A stretch of DNA of 64,000 nt from Phyto melanocephala (lineage: Eukaryota > Arthropoda > Insecta > Diptera > Rhinophoridae). The notes under the pieces were generated by a model that did no database searches, was not told where the DNA came from, and worked only from the letters and a program-made list of their open reading frames with translations. The stretch's first letter is position 1, and the number at the start of each line of letters is the position of its first letter. Of the stretch, positions 35,491 through 47,350 are shown piece after piece. The stretch covers positions 77,210,543 through 77,274,542 of the forward strand of contig OW799234.1 of NCBI GenBank assembly GCA_941918925.1. The letters run 5' to 3'. The position numbers were made by a program, and so were the translations under genes.

Positions 35491-36030
35491 GCAAATATCT
35501 GGGATGGCACGGGACTTAATGAGGTCGGGGAAACCCATTTTTTTTGGTAGCCTCGTAATATCTAAGAAACGAAGGGGGTCGAAAAGGGGCCTTTTAGTGG
35601 AAAAAGTCAACTTCGGTATTCTTACTACATGTATGTATATGTAATGTGTTTTATTTCAGTCGGGAGCAAACACCGAGCAAACAAACAAAACTGAGTTGCT
35701 CTGTAATCAAAGAATATTTTTCAAATTTTATTATTATTAATTTTACACATTATTTATTTGTTTCTTGTCATCTAACACCATTAACTAGGAATTTTACCTG
35801 TAATCAAAAAAGAAGATTATTATCCCAGTGTAAATTCCTTTTCTTAATTATTTTACTTTTAACAAAAATCTTCCAATTAAATAGTGTTGTTATATAAAGG
35901 TAGATGATTTACATAGCTCAAACTTTTTGAAAACTCTTAACTTTTAATTGTTTTTATATTTTCATTGATATAGGTCTAGTATATCCCTTTGGATGGGCGA
36001 GGTATATCGATATTTTTTTTACACCTTTAA
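35491..36030. other. No recognisable gene
   Basis: Spacer. The first 170 bases may be retrotransposon 3' sequence. TTAA at 36027-36030 adjoins the piggyBac terminus. Confidence 0.55.
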
Positions 36031-37085
36031 GAGAGTGACAGGGGTACCCAGGTACCCAAAGTAATATATATAAAATTGCATGCAAGAATTATAAATTTTT
36101 TTTTAAATCACATTTTCTAAAGCATATTTCTTCGAAAAATTAGCAAATTTATTTTAGAATAAAAAAAAATAATTTCTGCGCTAATAGTTATTAGGTTTTA
36201 AAGCTGTTAGAAACTACACACATGTATATTATTTTTGTTAATATGTATGTTTATGTTACTTTATGTCTTGCAATAAAAAATAAAATAATAAAAAAATTCA
36301 TTTGAGACTAACTGAAATAATAAAGACACATATAATAAAAAGCAAATTGAAATAAGAAATCATTGGGAATCTGTCAAACAGGTGTCGCATATGTGATTAT
36401 TGGTTGAGTGATCGCTACAACAGAGTTCGAACAACTTGTACAAGCTATTCCTGTCTTTCTTTTCTTTTGGTCTTTTTGTTTACAAATATAGCAACTTCCT
36501 ACAACTGCGATACGACCACTAGCGTCGCTATTTTGTAGATAGGATATTCCTGCTGCTACATTACGCCCAATTTCTCGCCCAAGAATATCTTGTATTGCTG
36601 ATCGGGTAAGCAATTTCGCACTTACCTTTGGATTGTGACTATGTTTTTCTACATTTTGTTAACACATTTTAAAACTTAAATTTTTCAAAAGTTTTTTACA
36701 ATGCGACGGTCACTTGAGGTAAATTATGGAATAATAATATATCCTGCCAATGCTGCCACGTCTGAGTTTAGTTGTATATTCTCCCAATAGCTTATCCATA
36801 TTATCAACGCCTCCTTTAGTTTGCTTTTAAAACTTTATAACTTTAAGGCTGCGTAGTAGATAACGTAATCACAGCCTTTTTCTTTTTTGTCACGTAGGAA
36901 CACATTTTTAGTACATTTTTGTACTAAAAACATAAAAAACGGAAAGACCAAAATGCATGTTATATTATAAGAGGAATCGTTAGAACAAAAAATAATTTTA
37001 TGTCAATTTTACGTACAGCACTTTGGAAAAAATATGCAATTTTCATACAATTTGTATGTGGGTACCCAGGTACCCCTGTCACTCT
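36031..37085 (-). mobile_element. piggyBac-family element, internally deleted
   Basis: Inverted ends share AGAGTGACAGGGGTACCCAG (left, from about 36033; complement at right, ending 37085). The left end adjoins TTAA, the obligatory piggyBac target. The right flank (AGAG) has lost it. The element is 1.05 kb long, against 2-3 kb for complete piggyBac elements, and still holds the 3' part of the transposase gene on the minus strand. Confidence 0.75.
36362..36840 (-). pseudogene. piggyBac transposase, C-terminal remnant
   Basis: At about 36810-36730 the minus strand reads KGGVDNMDKLLGEYTTKLRR, the conserved KGGVDxxD block with a catalytic Asp. A deletion follows, then LLTRSAIQDILGREIGRN and the Cys-rich DNA-binding end GSCYICKQKDQKKRKTGIAC and CTSCSNSV. 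A one-base shift gives CSDHSTNNHICDTC to complete the cross-brace. Stop at about 36362. The Cys-rich domain is otherwise intact; most of the catalytic core is lost. Confidence 0.8.
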
Positions 37086-38069
37086 AGAGTAGGTGTTTTT
37101 TTTTTGTCACTCACATAAGGTTAATAACTACTTTTAAATTAGAGAAAATAAGTGACCAATTCCCAAACATTGCAAATCATTAAAATTAGAGTGTAAAAAT
37201 AACTGCGAAAATTGTGAATGAACTTTAAAATTTTGTAAAGTAAAAAAGCGAATAGCGGCAAAACTAATAATGATATAAAATTTCTGTCTTTATTTTAGCT
37301 CTTTAGATTACAGGAATAACAGTACCCATACATTTCAATATTATTGCTATAAAATTCGTATTTTTTGATGATTTTTTGTAGTTCATGCAGCCATTAAGTC
37401 CAAAAAATTATATTAATTACAATTACTTTTACTTAGCCATTTCTAGGAAAAGGACTCTTGCTCCTGAGTATTAATTATAATCCAAAATCAAGTAAGTACA
37501 TGATAGGTACAGAATATATATACATACTTCATAGGGTCTCAAACGGCAACTGTAGAAACATAAAACGGAATGAAAAACTTTAACACTTTCGTGTGTAGAG
37601 TGTGACAAGTAAAAGCACTTTTTTCGAATGTGCAGTACTTTTTGTTAAAAATTTTTTTTTTTGTTAACAACTCTAAAATTTTTTTAATTTTAGTTTATCT
37701 ACTCCAGTTGAAAACATAGAGCATTACAAACTAATTTAATTTTATCAAAAGGCTTGTCTACTCGATTAATTTATTAAAAAAAAAAATTCTAATTATTTTT
37801 AATATTTTGGAAGACCAAAATTGGGTTTGACATCATACGGTTGATTTCTTCATGCTGTCAAAAGGTTTGCAGACTGTATAATTGGTTTTACTGGTAATTA
37901 ATTGTGATGTCACGTAAACAAAACACTGTGACGTTAATAAATGCTTATATGTGATAAAAACCTAGTTTTACTTCCTTATATGATAAAAATTTTCTCTCTT
38001 TTTTATTCTTCACACTTTTAACCACAGTTTCTAATGTTTAATAATTTCACTAACTTTTTTTTCGTTTTT
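37086..38069. other. No gene; fragment of INE-1-like repeat
   Basis: AT-rich. At about 37508-37605 a decayed reverse-oriented family B/A 5' end is visible (ATATATACATACTTCATAGG, GTCTCAAACGGCAACTGTAG, AAACGGAATG). Nothing else recognised. Confidence 0.5.
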
Positions 38070-38689
38070 ATACCCGCCACCAAAAAAATGGTGGGGGTAT
38101 ATTCATTTTGTCATTCCGTTTGTAACACATCGAAATATCCATTTTAGACCTCATAAAGTATATATATTCTGAATCAGGGTTTGATTTTATGACGATCTAG
38201 CTATGTCCGTCCGTCTGTCCGTCTGTCCGTCTGTTGAAAGCACGATAGAGGTCGCACCGAAAAAGCTAGGGGGCTCAAATTTTGCCAGAATCTTTCCTAT
38301 AGACAAGGTTTGTTTGGTATTGAAAATGGGCTAAATCGGAATTTTAGGAAGAGAGTTATAGCTCGAAAAGCAAGAGTAGGTCGAAAAAACCGTGTCCTTC
38401 AAACATCGAATAAAATGGAATTGTGTCCAAACGCATTAACGTAGACTCATGAAACTTCGAATATATATTTCCTGAGTAAAAACAATATTTTTCCCCGAAA
38501 AATATCTAAATCTATTCATTAGGAGAGGAGTTATCGATCAAAATGTACGAAAATTTATACCGCACAGTGTATTTTTCGGTATATTTAAAAACAAAAACGT
38601 CATAAAAGCAACAAAATTGGATGTACGACTCTGAAATTTTGCATACTTTGCTTATTGGTGAGACGCTTTTTTGTAACGGAAAATCAATG

Positions 38690-39560
38690 TGCCACGCCCA
38701 CTTTTACGCCCACCTCCCATATAACGTTTTACCCAAAATTCATATAATTTCTCAATTTATGTAGATTTTGGAATAATAAAGGGCTATATTGAAACATCTC
38801 AGTTGTACTCATTCGAAAATACAACTTTGACACGCCCACTATAACGCCCACTTTTCACGTTATATACCGTTAATGAAATTTAAAAGCTCATAAAACCGCC
38901 AAAATTAGAGGTATGATGATCAAATTCGCTACGTATATCCTTTTAGGCAATGTCATTACTGCGCCAGAAAATTAAGGCGCCACGCCCACTTTTACGCCCA
39001 CCTTCCATATAACGTTTTACTTAAAATTCATATAATTCCTCTATTAATAAAGATTTTGGAATAATAAAGGACTATATTGAAACACCTAAGTTGTACTCAT
39101 TCGCTATATACCGTTAATGAAATTTAAAAGCTCATAAAACCGCCAAAATAAGAGGTATGATGATAAAATTTGCTACGTATATCCCCCTAGGCAATGTCAT
39201 TACTGTGCTAGAAATTTGAGTTGCCACGCCCACTTTTACGCCCACCTCCCATATAACGTTTTACTCAAAATTCCTCTAATTTCTCTATTAATAATGATTT
39301 TGGATTAATAAAGGGCTATATTGAAACAATTAAGTTGTACTCATTCGCCAAAACAACTTTGACACGCCTACTATAACGCCCACTTTTCACGTTATCTACC
39401 GTTAATGAAATTTAAAAGCTCATAAAACCGCCAAAATTAGAGGTATGATGATCAAATTTGCTGTGTATATCCTCCTAATCAATGTTATTGTTGTGCCAAA
39501 AAGTTTAGGTGACACGGCCACTTGAACGCCTACCTCCCATACAACGGCTTACCTTAAATT
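38690..39560 (+). repeat. Internal tandem repeat of family B, four units
   Basis: CACGCCCACTTTTACGCCCA and variants recur at about 38692, 38982, 39228 and 39510. The second spacing is shortened by a deletion that removes the CACGCCCACTATAACGCC half. It corresponds to 17930-18720, which has three units. Confidence 0.8.
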
Positions 39561-39689
39561 CATGTAATTTCTCTATTGACAAAGTTTTTGGGAAAATAAA
39601 GGGCTATATTGAAATATTTAAGTTGTATTTATTAGTAGAAACTTTATTGACACAGCTACTTTAACACACTTTCATTGAATTTCATTTCA

Positions 39690-40291
39690 TTTAAGGACCG
39701 ATGTTGTATTTAAATAAAACACAAATTATTTAGGATATTATTATTTCTTTTTATAGTGATAATATTTGCATGGTTCAATTATGTATTTAACAAAATATCG
39801 GCCAAATGACCCCCCCCCATCCTTGGCGCCACTCCTCTATCTGATGGTCCAAATTTTCAATGACAATGTTGATGCTCAATTATTGGGCATGATGATGAGT
39901 CGAGGTTGACTGCTCTTTTGCCACACTTTCGCAAAAAACAGCAACAGTTCCCATTCAACGAACTAAGAAGGCATTCACAGATTTTCTAACATTTTATACA
40001 GACCTGTTTTGCAGAAATTTAAATATTTTTTACAATTCTCCCGATTGTGGACGAATTTGAACGATTATGTTGATCAAAAGAATTACGAAGTGCACAAAAT
40101 GCATTTTGATTTGAACGCCCATTTTTATAAAAAACCTGAATAACTTTAAAGCGTTGCTCATTTGCGTATCTTTCCACGGATCAAAATGAGTAAGTTTGAG
40201 ATTGAGAAATGTCAAGTGAAATGCAGAAAACAAACTTAAAGACTAGGTGTAGTTCACCTTCAACATGGGCCCTTAAAATTTAACCACCCTG
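39690..40291 (-). mobile_element. Deleted mariner nested in family B element, second copy
   Basis: A reverse copy of the 17309-17919 mariner at the same site of the host element. The right end reads TTTAACCACCCTG and is followed by TA (40292-40293). The left end is truncated: CCGATGTTG is preceded by TTAAGGA, but the rest of the repeat and some flanking host sequence are gone (about 60 bp lost). The same HTH remnant (compare GRSNQNAFCALRNSFDQHN) and the same DDE deletion are present. Confidence 0.8.
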
Positions 40292-40436
40292 TACAAAGAA
40301 AGTGATACATATTTTATTATAAACAGATTATTCCATAATGATTAACAAAATAATAAATATTGTGCTTTAAATGTACATAAAATTGGTGGTGGGTATAAAA
40401 GATTCGGCACAGCCGAATATAGTGCTCTTACTTGTT

Positions 40437-42429
40437 CTTTTTAAATTATACTTAAACACGTTGTTCTTTATTTGTTCCTTCCTCTTGGGGAATAATATAT
40501 CGAGTTGGGTATTTTATCCAAAGTTTACTCAAGACTGATGGCATGCAATGATAATAATTTCTATAAAGCTAGGTTTCTCTGTTTTACTTTGTGCGAGCTT
40601 TCGTTTAAATTCCTGAACTAGAGTACCACTGACGAAAAAAATTGATATCTGCGAAAGTAATGTTGTTGTTTAAATTTTGCTCATAACTATAATTTTATTT
40701 TTATTTTGCATTACCTTTGGGTTGACTCAACGAAATCGTATATTTTATTATTATATAATTTCTCTTTTCAATTGGCCTTTTAATAATGATTATGTATAAT
40801 AATTTATAGACTTCGTCCTAATAACCTTCTCCGTCGCTCACCCATAGAAAATTTGGGTTTCCTTCCTTAGTGTAATTCTCAGGTTCAGAACAAAAAAAGA
40901 ACTGCAACCTAGTTGGGGTTGGTAAATGTTTTCTAGTAGAAAAATTTTGTTTTATTTTTAATCCTACCACTATTTTTATTCCTTTTCTAAAAAAATCCTA
41001 CGATGATGACGCTTACGATAATTGGCCTTTTGGTTCCTGTTTACGTGAGGCAAAAATTGGTGTGGAAATCTGAAACAAAAGTTTTGATTTTTTATAAGTT
41101 TAAAACGCTGGACAACTATTTTATAAAAATTTAATTATTTACTATCACATGGTTTCTGTTCCTTACCAAAACTTCGATCTTGTCACGCCAACAGTCGCTA
41201 GAGTAAAGAATGATGGCGACCAAAATTTAGCTCCTCCTAGCTTATTGAAATTAAAAATTAGGTCGTTTTCCCATGTTATTGAATTTCCAACTTTACTCGT
41301 TATTTTACAACATTATCAGTCTGTCATTCTTTACAAAATCTAAGTTGGTTACTCGCTATAATAATATTCTCTAGAATAATGCAACTTAAACATGAAGATA
41401 ACACAGTACAAAGGTTAATATTTTTCCGTTAATTTAAGTCTAATATTTTCCAAAATAAGTTTATCATATATTTATTCTCTTTTAAATGAAATTTCTCTGG
41501 CTATTAAAATGTAGGTGAAATAAAAAATAAATAAAATTTCTACACAAAGGTCGCACATTACAACTGCGTGTTCAATTTTTTTCTGTTATTGTACAAACTA
41601 TTGGTTTTTCTTTGTTAGCCTCCAGAGCTCTGTGTTTGTGATTTTATTTGGCCAAAATATACGACACATAATTCGTTTTTGTATTTCTTTTTAAACACGT
41701 GAAGTCTTTGTGCAATATTATTTGCCATTTGCCATCGTTTGCATTAAGCGGTGTAGATTTTTCGCAAGAGCTGAATAAGCGGATCATCATGTTTTTTGTT
41801 ATTTGTGAGGCCTGCCTCGTTTTGGTTAGGCGACCAAATTCTGACCTTGCCTTTTAAAGTCTACTAGACACATTTCCCTTCAAACCACCCAAACATCAAA
41901 CATCCCAGATAACAAAATTGTTCTTTAAATTTGGTTTTCTTCTCTGATCGGTGCATTATTGGCTTTCCAATTATCTATTACTAACTCCAGTTACCATGCA
42001 ACAATTTCTTAATAAAATTTTTTTGTTACTATTTTGTTATAATTTGTTCTTAAATTTATAGTTTATTGCAAAAGGTGTAATATTGCCTTCTCTTTTCTAC
42101 TACAATATTTGAGAAGAGCGCACTAACACAACCAAGATACTCTTTCAAAATATTTGTCCATACAGAAATTATATGAATTAAACAAAAGCCAATTATTATT
42201 ATATCCGGTACAAAAATAACTGGCCAATATTATTATTATTATTTATTTAATGAGGCTTTTAAAAATTTCATTATAAAGGTGGATTTTTTTCTTTTTAACA
42301 TTCTGTAAATGACTGAAAATTATAAAGTATCGTTCTAATTAAATAACATAGAAAAATGCAACTTGCTTAAACAATTATTGTGTAATTATAAACAGAAAAA
42401 TGAAAATAAATGTATTATAAGAACTGTTT
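40437..42429. other. No recognisable gene
   Basis: AT-rich. The stretch at about 41740-41960 is less biased, and its minus strand reads SEFGRLTKTRQASQITKN, which I do not recognise. No element ends found. Confidence 0.45.
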
Positions 42430-43420
42430 AATGTTTGCTCCCGACATTTACCATAACGCATAGAGTAAAATCTATAAAAGGTACACTTAAAACTAAACTT
42501 AAAAACTAAACTATTCCAATTTACATATTACCCTCTGTGAATGCCGGGAATATTTCTATTATAAAAATGTTGTCGAAAAATATTCTCCAATTGTTCGCGC
42601 AAAACGCCTACTGCCGAAAGATAACTGGTATTAGACCAGTTGATTTCTGTTTCACTGGAAAGCAATTCCTGCATTATACTACTCTCAAAAAAATTTAATT
42701 TTTCAACAAACCGTTTCATAATATTAAGAACATATTCAGATAACGGTATTATAAAGGCCTTTTCATATATAAAAGAATTAGAAAATCTTTTTAAATGTAT
42801 TTTATAATTTCTGCCTCTACATTTGCGTAATATGTGTCTTTCAAAAATTTCTAATTCGAAATACTAAACCAGACTGGAAAAGCATAAATTAAAATTTGTC
42901 TGATACTAACTTTGTATAAAAGTAATTTAGTTTTAGTAGGTAATGATTTATTATTAAATAAGTTTGAAAAAGATCCTTTAATTCTGTTACGTTTTTCGAT
43001 ATTATATTAAACGTGTTTATTAAATTTCACTAGTTTGTTGAAATTAACACTCAGATACTTAAAACTGTCCTAAAACAAAATTTGAGATTCGTTTTAGAAC
43101 AATTTTAATTTTTTGCTTTCTGGAACGACTTTGTAATTGCATTTTTCAGAGGCATTTCGTTAGCACATTGCGTGACTTTTTCCAATATTTATTTCGATTC
43201 CCCAAGACGAATAGAAAACATTAACAAATCATTAACGTGATGCGACACGATCTAGTGCTTTTAATGGTGATTCATCATGAGCATATAAAAGGGAGTCATC
43301 TGCATAATATTATTTATAAAATATAGCCTGCATTTGCTAAATTTCTAAATAATACATCAAGTTGTGTCTAGCTTCTGACGCTTTAAATATACTAAACAGG
43401 AGACTGTCTTGTGTAAATCA
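42430..43420 (-). pseudogene. Jockey-like non-LTR reverse transcriptase pseudogene
   Basis: Leftward, QDSLLFSIF (about 43410, from PQGSLLxPLLF) precedes the intact catalytic box YYADDSLLYAHDESPLKALD (about 43305-43250). Then come SWGIEINIGKSHAMC, FKYLSVNFNKLVKFNKHV, NLFNNKSLPTKTKLLLYKVS and IYAFPVWFSIS (thumb region). A C-terminal segment follows (VEKLNFFESSIMQELLS, about 42710-42650). Several stops and shifts interrupt about 320 codons. It may end near 42430. The endonuclease and upstream reverse transcriptase parts are absent, as expected for 5' truncation during target-primed insertion. Confidence 0.8.
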
Positions 43421-43429
43421 ATTTACATT

Positions 43430-43857
43430 TTGCTTTATACTTTTCCTCGTAATGTACAAACTTTAGCAATTTTTGGGGAAATATATTTTGTAAATTAAAA
43501 ACTATAAATATGAAATTTTATCACCCTACGTCATTGAGTTGAGACGCAATAACATTTTATTTAGTCTCAAAAGGAAATTTTTGTATGACTCACTCTTGCA
43601 TTTAAAGCCATAACTCTATTCCTAAAAGACCACTTTAGCCTATTTTTGATACCAAATATTTTTGATGTACAGACAATATTCTGGAAAAATATCCTTTAAC
43701 TAGCTTTTTACGTGTGAGCTCTAACGTGCTCTCTACGTATTGACAAACATACGGACATAGCTGGAGGACTACCAGGGCTCAGAAAATAATTTTATGTGTT
43801 ACAAAAGAAATGACAATATTAATATACCTCCACACCTTATTTTATGGTGGGTACAAA
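43430..43857 (-). mobile_element. INE-1/mini-me-like family B, 5' half, degraded
   Basis: Reverse orientation: TTGGGGAAATATATTTTGTA, TTGAGTTGAGACGCAATAAC, CCAGGGCTCAGAAAATAA and TGTTACAAAAGAAATGACAA, ending CTTATTTTATGGTGGGTAC. Only the 5' half of the family remains. Confidence 0.6.
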
Positions 43858-44906
43858 AACGCAAAATAAATTGGCAAATAAGAAAAAATAATTTTTTTTT
43901 GTTTGCAAACCTTTTTCATGCCTTGTAAAACATAAACAAATGTGCTGATTAACCACATTACACGAGGAAACACACACACGCATACATTTTGCCATAAGCT
44001 TAGGACTATTTTCGCATTCAAATGTAAACCTTTTTTGAGAATTTAACAAATAAATTACTATAAAATCGTTTTAACTTTATAAGAAAAATTCGTATAGATT
44101 TGTATCTGTTTAATAGAATAAAAAATTCACTTAAAGAATTTGTATAAAAGTTTTCCTTGAAACAAGAATCTAAATAATTTTATAAAAAAGTTTACAAAAT
44201 AAAAGGATTTTTTTTTAAATTTTCTTCATAAGTAACAACAATAAATAAAATTTTCTGCCAAACTTTTTTTGTGCGTCTTTTGTTTCAGAAGTTCAGCTTC
44301 TTTACAAATATTGTTTAAACGTGTGATAAGGGTGTATATAAGTTTATCCATATGTTTGTAATTTTTACAATAATCATTTGGGATCTCATAAATCAAATTA
44401 TTAGGAATTTTTATTAATAAAAAAAAACCTGTTCATGCAAATGTGAAAATTAACTTTTCGAATCTCCAGAGAGTTGATCCTTTGCTGTGTAATCAAAAGA
44501 TTGTTTTAAAATTTTTATACACTTTTGATTGTTATTTAGTTCAAAATGGAAACAATTGATAAAATGTTTTCATTTAAGGAGATTGTTTAACAAATTATTT
44601 TTAAAAATAAATTTTTACAAATTATATTTTCGTACTATCGTACAAGCTAATAGAAAATTAAGGATATTCAAAATATGTTATTTAAAAAGAATTTTAATAA
44701 ATTTATAAAATATGCTTGAAACACCCATTGCTTTCTCTTAGTTCATTTTAACTAGTTTTTTTATTCTAAGTGACAACTTGAATACTTTTTTTACAAAACT
44801 CGTTTGCAAAGTTCTAGAAAAACACAAAAAAAAATTAAATAAAAAAGTTTTTAATGGACTTCAAATAGACGCAAAAACACTAATAATATAATGAAATGAT
44901 ATAATA
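43858..44906. other. No gene; trace of INE-1-like 5' end
   Basis: AT-rich. Positions 44328-44400 resemble a decayed forward 5' end (GGGTGTATATAAGTTTATCC, TTTGTAATTTTTACAATAAT, GGGATCTCATAAATC). TA at 44905-44906 is the left duplication of the fold-back mariner. Confidence 0.5.
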
Positions 44907-45189
44907 AAGGGTTATTCAACAGGCACGCTACAAAAGTAGACCGATAGGGTCAGCAAACGATGCCATATTTTTTGCCGCTCTTTTGACATTTCTCTTCAGT
45001 AAGGTTTGCCATTTCATGATGGAAAGATATTCGAGCCAGTGAGACGAAGAAGTGCCCGATGTGTCGAGAATATTGCTGCCGCTGAGGCTACAGTTGAAGA
45101 AAGCCCAAATGTGTCTTTCACACGTCGTTCTCAAGCGTTGGGCATCTTTGTGACATCGTTGTTGCGAATTTTGCGAAAAGATCAAATTG

Positions 45190-45368
45190 ACGTATGTTCG
45201 TAAATTGGGCTGAACAGCAACTTGAAAATGATTCGGATTTTCATCGAAAAATCCTCTTCAGCGATGAGGCTCATTTCTGGCTGAATGGCTTCGTCAATAA
45301 GCAAAATATGCGTTATTTGTCAGACAACAATCCACACGTACTCCATGAGTCATCATTGCATCCCGAGT
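45190..45368 (+). pseudogene. Mariner transposase, catalytic-domain fragment
   Basis: Codes FVNWAEQQLENDSDFHRKIL, FSDEAHFWLNGFVNKQNMRY and SDNNPHVLHESSLHPE. It contains the first catalytic Asp (SDEAHF) and the NGFVNKQN motif of insect mariners. It is read in the plus direction after the left-arm linker (RSARCVENIAAAEATVEES, 45040-45110) and stops abruptly where the inverse arm begins. The later catalytic residues are missing, so it is inactive. Confidence 0.8.
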
Positions 45369-45800
45369 TTGATGGTCAAGCGGCTTCAGTTCTTGCGTCA
45401 ATTTGATCTTGTAAGGATGTAGGCCAAGAACTTTTCGCAAAATTCACCAAAACGACGTCACGGAGATGCCCAACGCTTGCGAACGACGTGTGAGAGACAC
45501 ATTTGGACTTTCTTCAACTGAAGCCTCAGCGGCAGCAATATTCTCGACACTTCGGGCACTTCTTTGTCACACTGGCACGGGAACATTTTGTACTGTGCCT
45601 GTGGATTCAAATTTTTCCACTAGTAGCTCAATTATTGATCTGGTAGGCCGATTATGACGACCATAAATTGGACGTAGCGCTCTTAACGTTGAGGCCACTG
45701 ACTCCGAACTTCGGTAGTAAATTTTAATAATTTCGACTCGTTGTTGACTTGTATATCTTTCCATCATGAAATGGCAAACCTTACTGAAGAGAAATGTCAA
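45369..45800 (-). pseudogene. Mariner transposase, N-terminal DNA-binding half
   Basis: Minus strand from about 45764: MERYTSQQRVEIIKIYYRSS, ASTLRALRPIYGRHNRPTRS and IELLVEKFESTGTVQNVPVP. This is the N-terminal helix-turn-helix domain common to insect mariner-type transposases (YGRHNRP-RSTI motif) that binds the terminal repeats. It continues in another frame into the linker (SARSVENIAAAEASVEES-like), LGISVTSFW-ILRK and the HPYKIKLTQELKPLD region near 45400. The HTH itself is uninterrupted. Confidence 0.8.
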
Positions 45801-45878
45801 AAGAGCAGCAAAAAATATGGCGTCGTTTGCTGTCCCTATCGGTCTACTTTTCTAGCGTGCCTGTTGAAAAACCCTTTA

Positions 45879-47020
45879 GTTAGTGAATTAACCAGGTACT
45901 TAATCTGTCGTTTTATCACATCATCATCATTTTTCCTTATTCTAAAATATTTTTAAAAATTGTATAGCTTTAGCTAGTACAAGTAAATACAGTTAAACTC
46001 ATTTTCTATGTAGTTTTTAAATCAGCTTCTTTTTTTGTGTATTTTATTTTTTACCTAGTGGTGCTTACATTGGCATTTCAATGATGATTTGATATTTTTT
46101 TGAAAAAGGAGAAATAAATTTGATACTCAGTTTTGATTGAAGTTTGTGAGAAATTTATTTCTAATGAATCTACATTATTGTTCGGTGGGGATGTAGCTTT
46201 GCTAATAAAGTTTATAAAAAAAAAATTTTTGGTGTGGGTTTTGGTTGTTTACTTAGCTTCACCAAGCAATGCCTTTCTACGCTAATTATACGCATTTAAA
46301 GAAAAATTAAAAAAAAAAACAATTTATACTCGTATATAAAAAAGGTAAAGGAATAATATCAAATTAAAGGATTCTTGCGTTAGGGAGTAGAAGTGAAGAT
46401 GTTTGTAAAAAAAACCTGTAAAAATTCAAGGTAATTAAAAGTGTTGCCATATTCGCCTTTTTGTTTAAGGCTTGATGTGTATGTTTTAGTTTTTAAGTTT
46501 TTATGTCTGTTGTTTATCGAGGTCAGAATCGCTTTTAATTCTAAAATGCTACTTTTTTGTTACAGCAAATGTTGAAGCAGAACTTCACTATGACAGTGAC
46601 AGTGCCTCTGCATATACACTGTCAAAGAAATATAATAAAATCGACAGCAATAATGTTTTTTTATAATCATCATTTGTTTGTTGCAAATATTGGTTGCTAT
46701 ACAAAATATCTAAAATTTTAACGAAAATATGCCAAAAATGTTAGACTCTACAAACAAAAACATAAAAAACACGCTCTAACAATAAAGTAGATTCTTTCCA
46801 CCTCACGAGCAATTTCTTCGATTTATGTTAGATGCCGATTTGCATGAAAAACTAAGTAACATGGGAATTCTGTTTCACCTTTTTATTACACAACTGATTT
46901 CTGCAACGTATTAATGTTGCTTTCTTTTATGGAAAATATGGTTACTTTCGAATTTTGTTTCACCACTAAGTCGAGCAATTTTTACAGACCAAGACAGGAC
47001 TGATATATCATGGGGGAACA
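45879..47020. other. No recognisable gene
   Basis: AT-rich with poly-A tracts. No element ends or coding motifs recognised. Confidence 0.55.
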
Positions 47021-47350
47021 AAAGGAATTACAGAGTGTGAAGGGCTCAATGTCCAAAGTTAAAGTCGGTGATATTCCTGGATATGAATAAGGTATGCCTG
47101 AGGGCCACTTTTGGAATTATAACAGGACACTGTAGAGTAGAAAATAGAAACAGAAGATGGGATTGCGATACTCCGGATTACTGTAAGATGTGTGAGAATA
47201 GAAAAGTGGATCATGTTGTCTTTCACAGCCTGAGACTACTGAACAACAGACTTTAGTGGTTTGATAATTCCATTATGAATTGAGTGATGTCTTTGAGTGC
47301 AAGCTAGAGAATATCATTAAAATCATCATGGGAATTGGGTGGTTAGTGAA
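47021..47350 (+). pseudogene. R1/jockey-type retrotransposon C-terminal tail
   Basis: VIFLDMNKVCLRATFGIITG, HCRVENRNRRWDCDTPDYCK and CENRKVDHVVFH make up the ITGH...C..C...H Cys/His tail found after RNase H in R1-type ORF2 proteins. LNNRLXWFDNSIMN and WRISLKSSWELGG-like sequence follow. Stops and shifts are present. A short 3' remnant, probably of the same broad group as 34687-35490. Confidence 0.6.

Larger units (their letters stand above)
38070..40436 (+). mobile_element. INE-1/mini-me-like element, family B copy 3, with nested mariner
   Basis: Forward copy of 2.37 kb. The 5' end ATACCCGCCACC pairs with GGTGGGGGTAT as a hairpin, and GGTGGTGGGTAT recurs in inverse near the 3' end. The 3' hairpin ATTCGGCACAGCCGAAT is followed by a tail ending CTTACTTGTT. 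The core CCTCATAAAGTATATATATT and (GTCY)n at about 38205-38232 are clear. It contains four units of the internal repeat and the same mariner insertion as the 17164-19322 copy. Confidence 0.85.
44907..45876. mobile_element. Fold-back mariner element
   Basis: The ends AAGGGTTATTCAACAGGCAC and (complement) AAGGGTTTTTCAACAGGCAC are flanked by TA on both sides (44905-44906 and 45877-45878). The two arms are inverse copies of the mariner 5' half, far longer than normal terminal repeats. The left arm (to about 45180) lacks about 220 bp that encode the HTH; the right arm (about 45370-45876) keeps it. A single piece of the catalytic domain lies in the middle. Confidence 0.85.

Noticed and set aside
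37900..37935. GTGATGTCACGTAAAC-type motif resembling a CRE site
   Set aside because: Isolated motif with no gene nearby.
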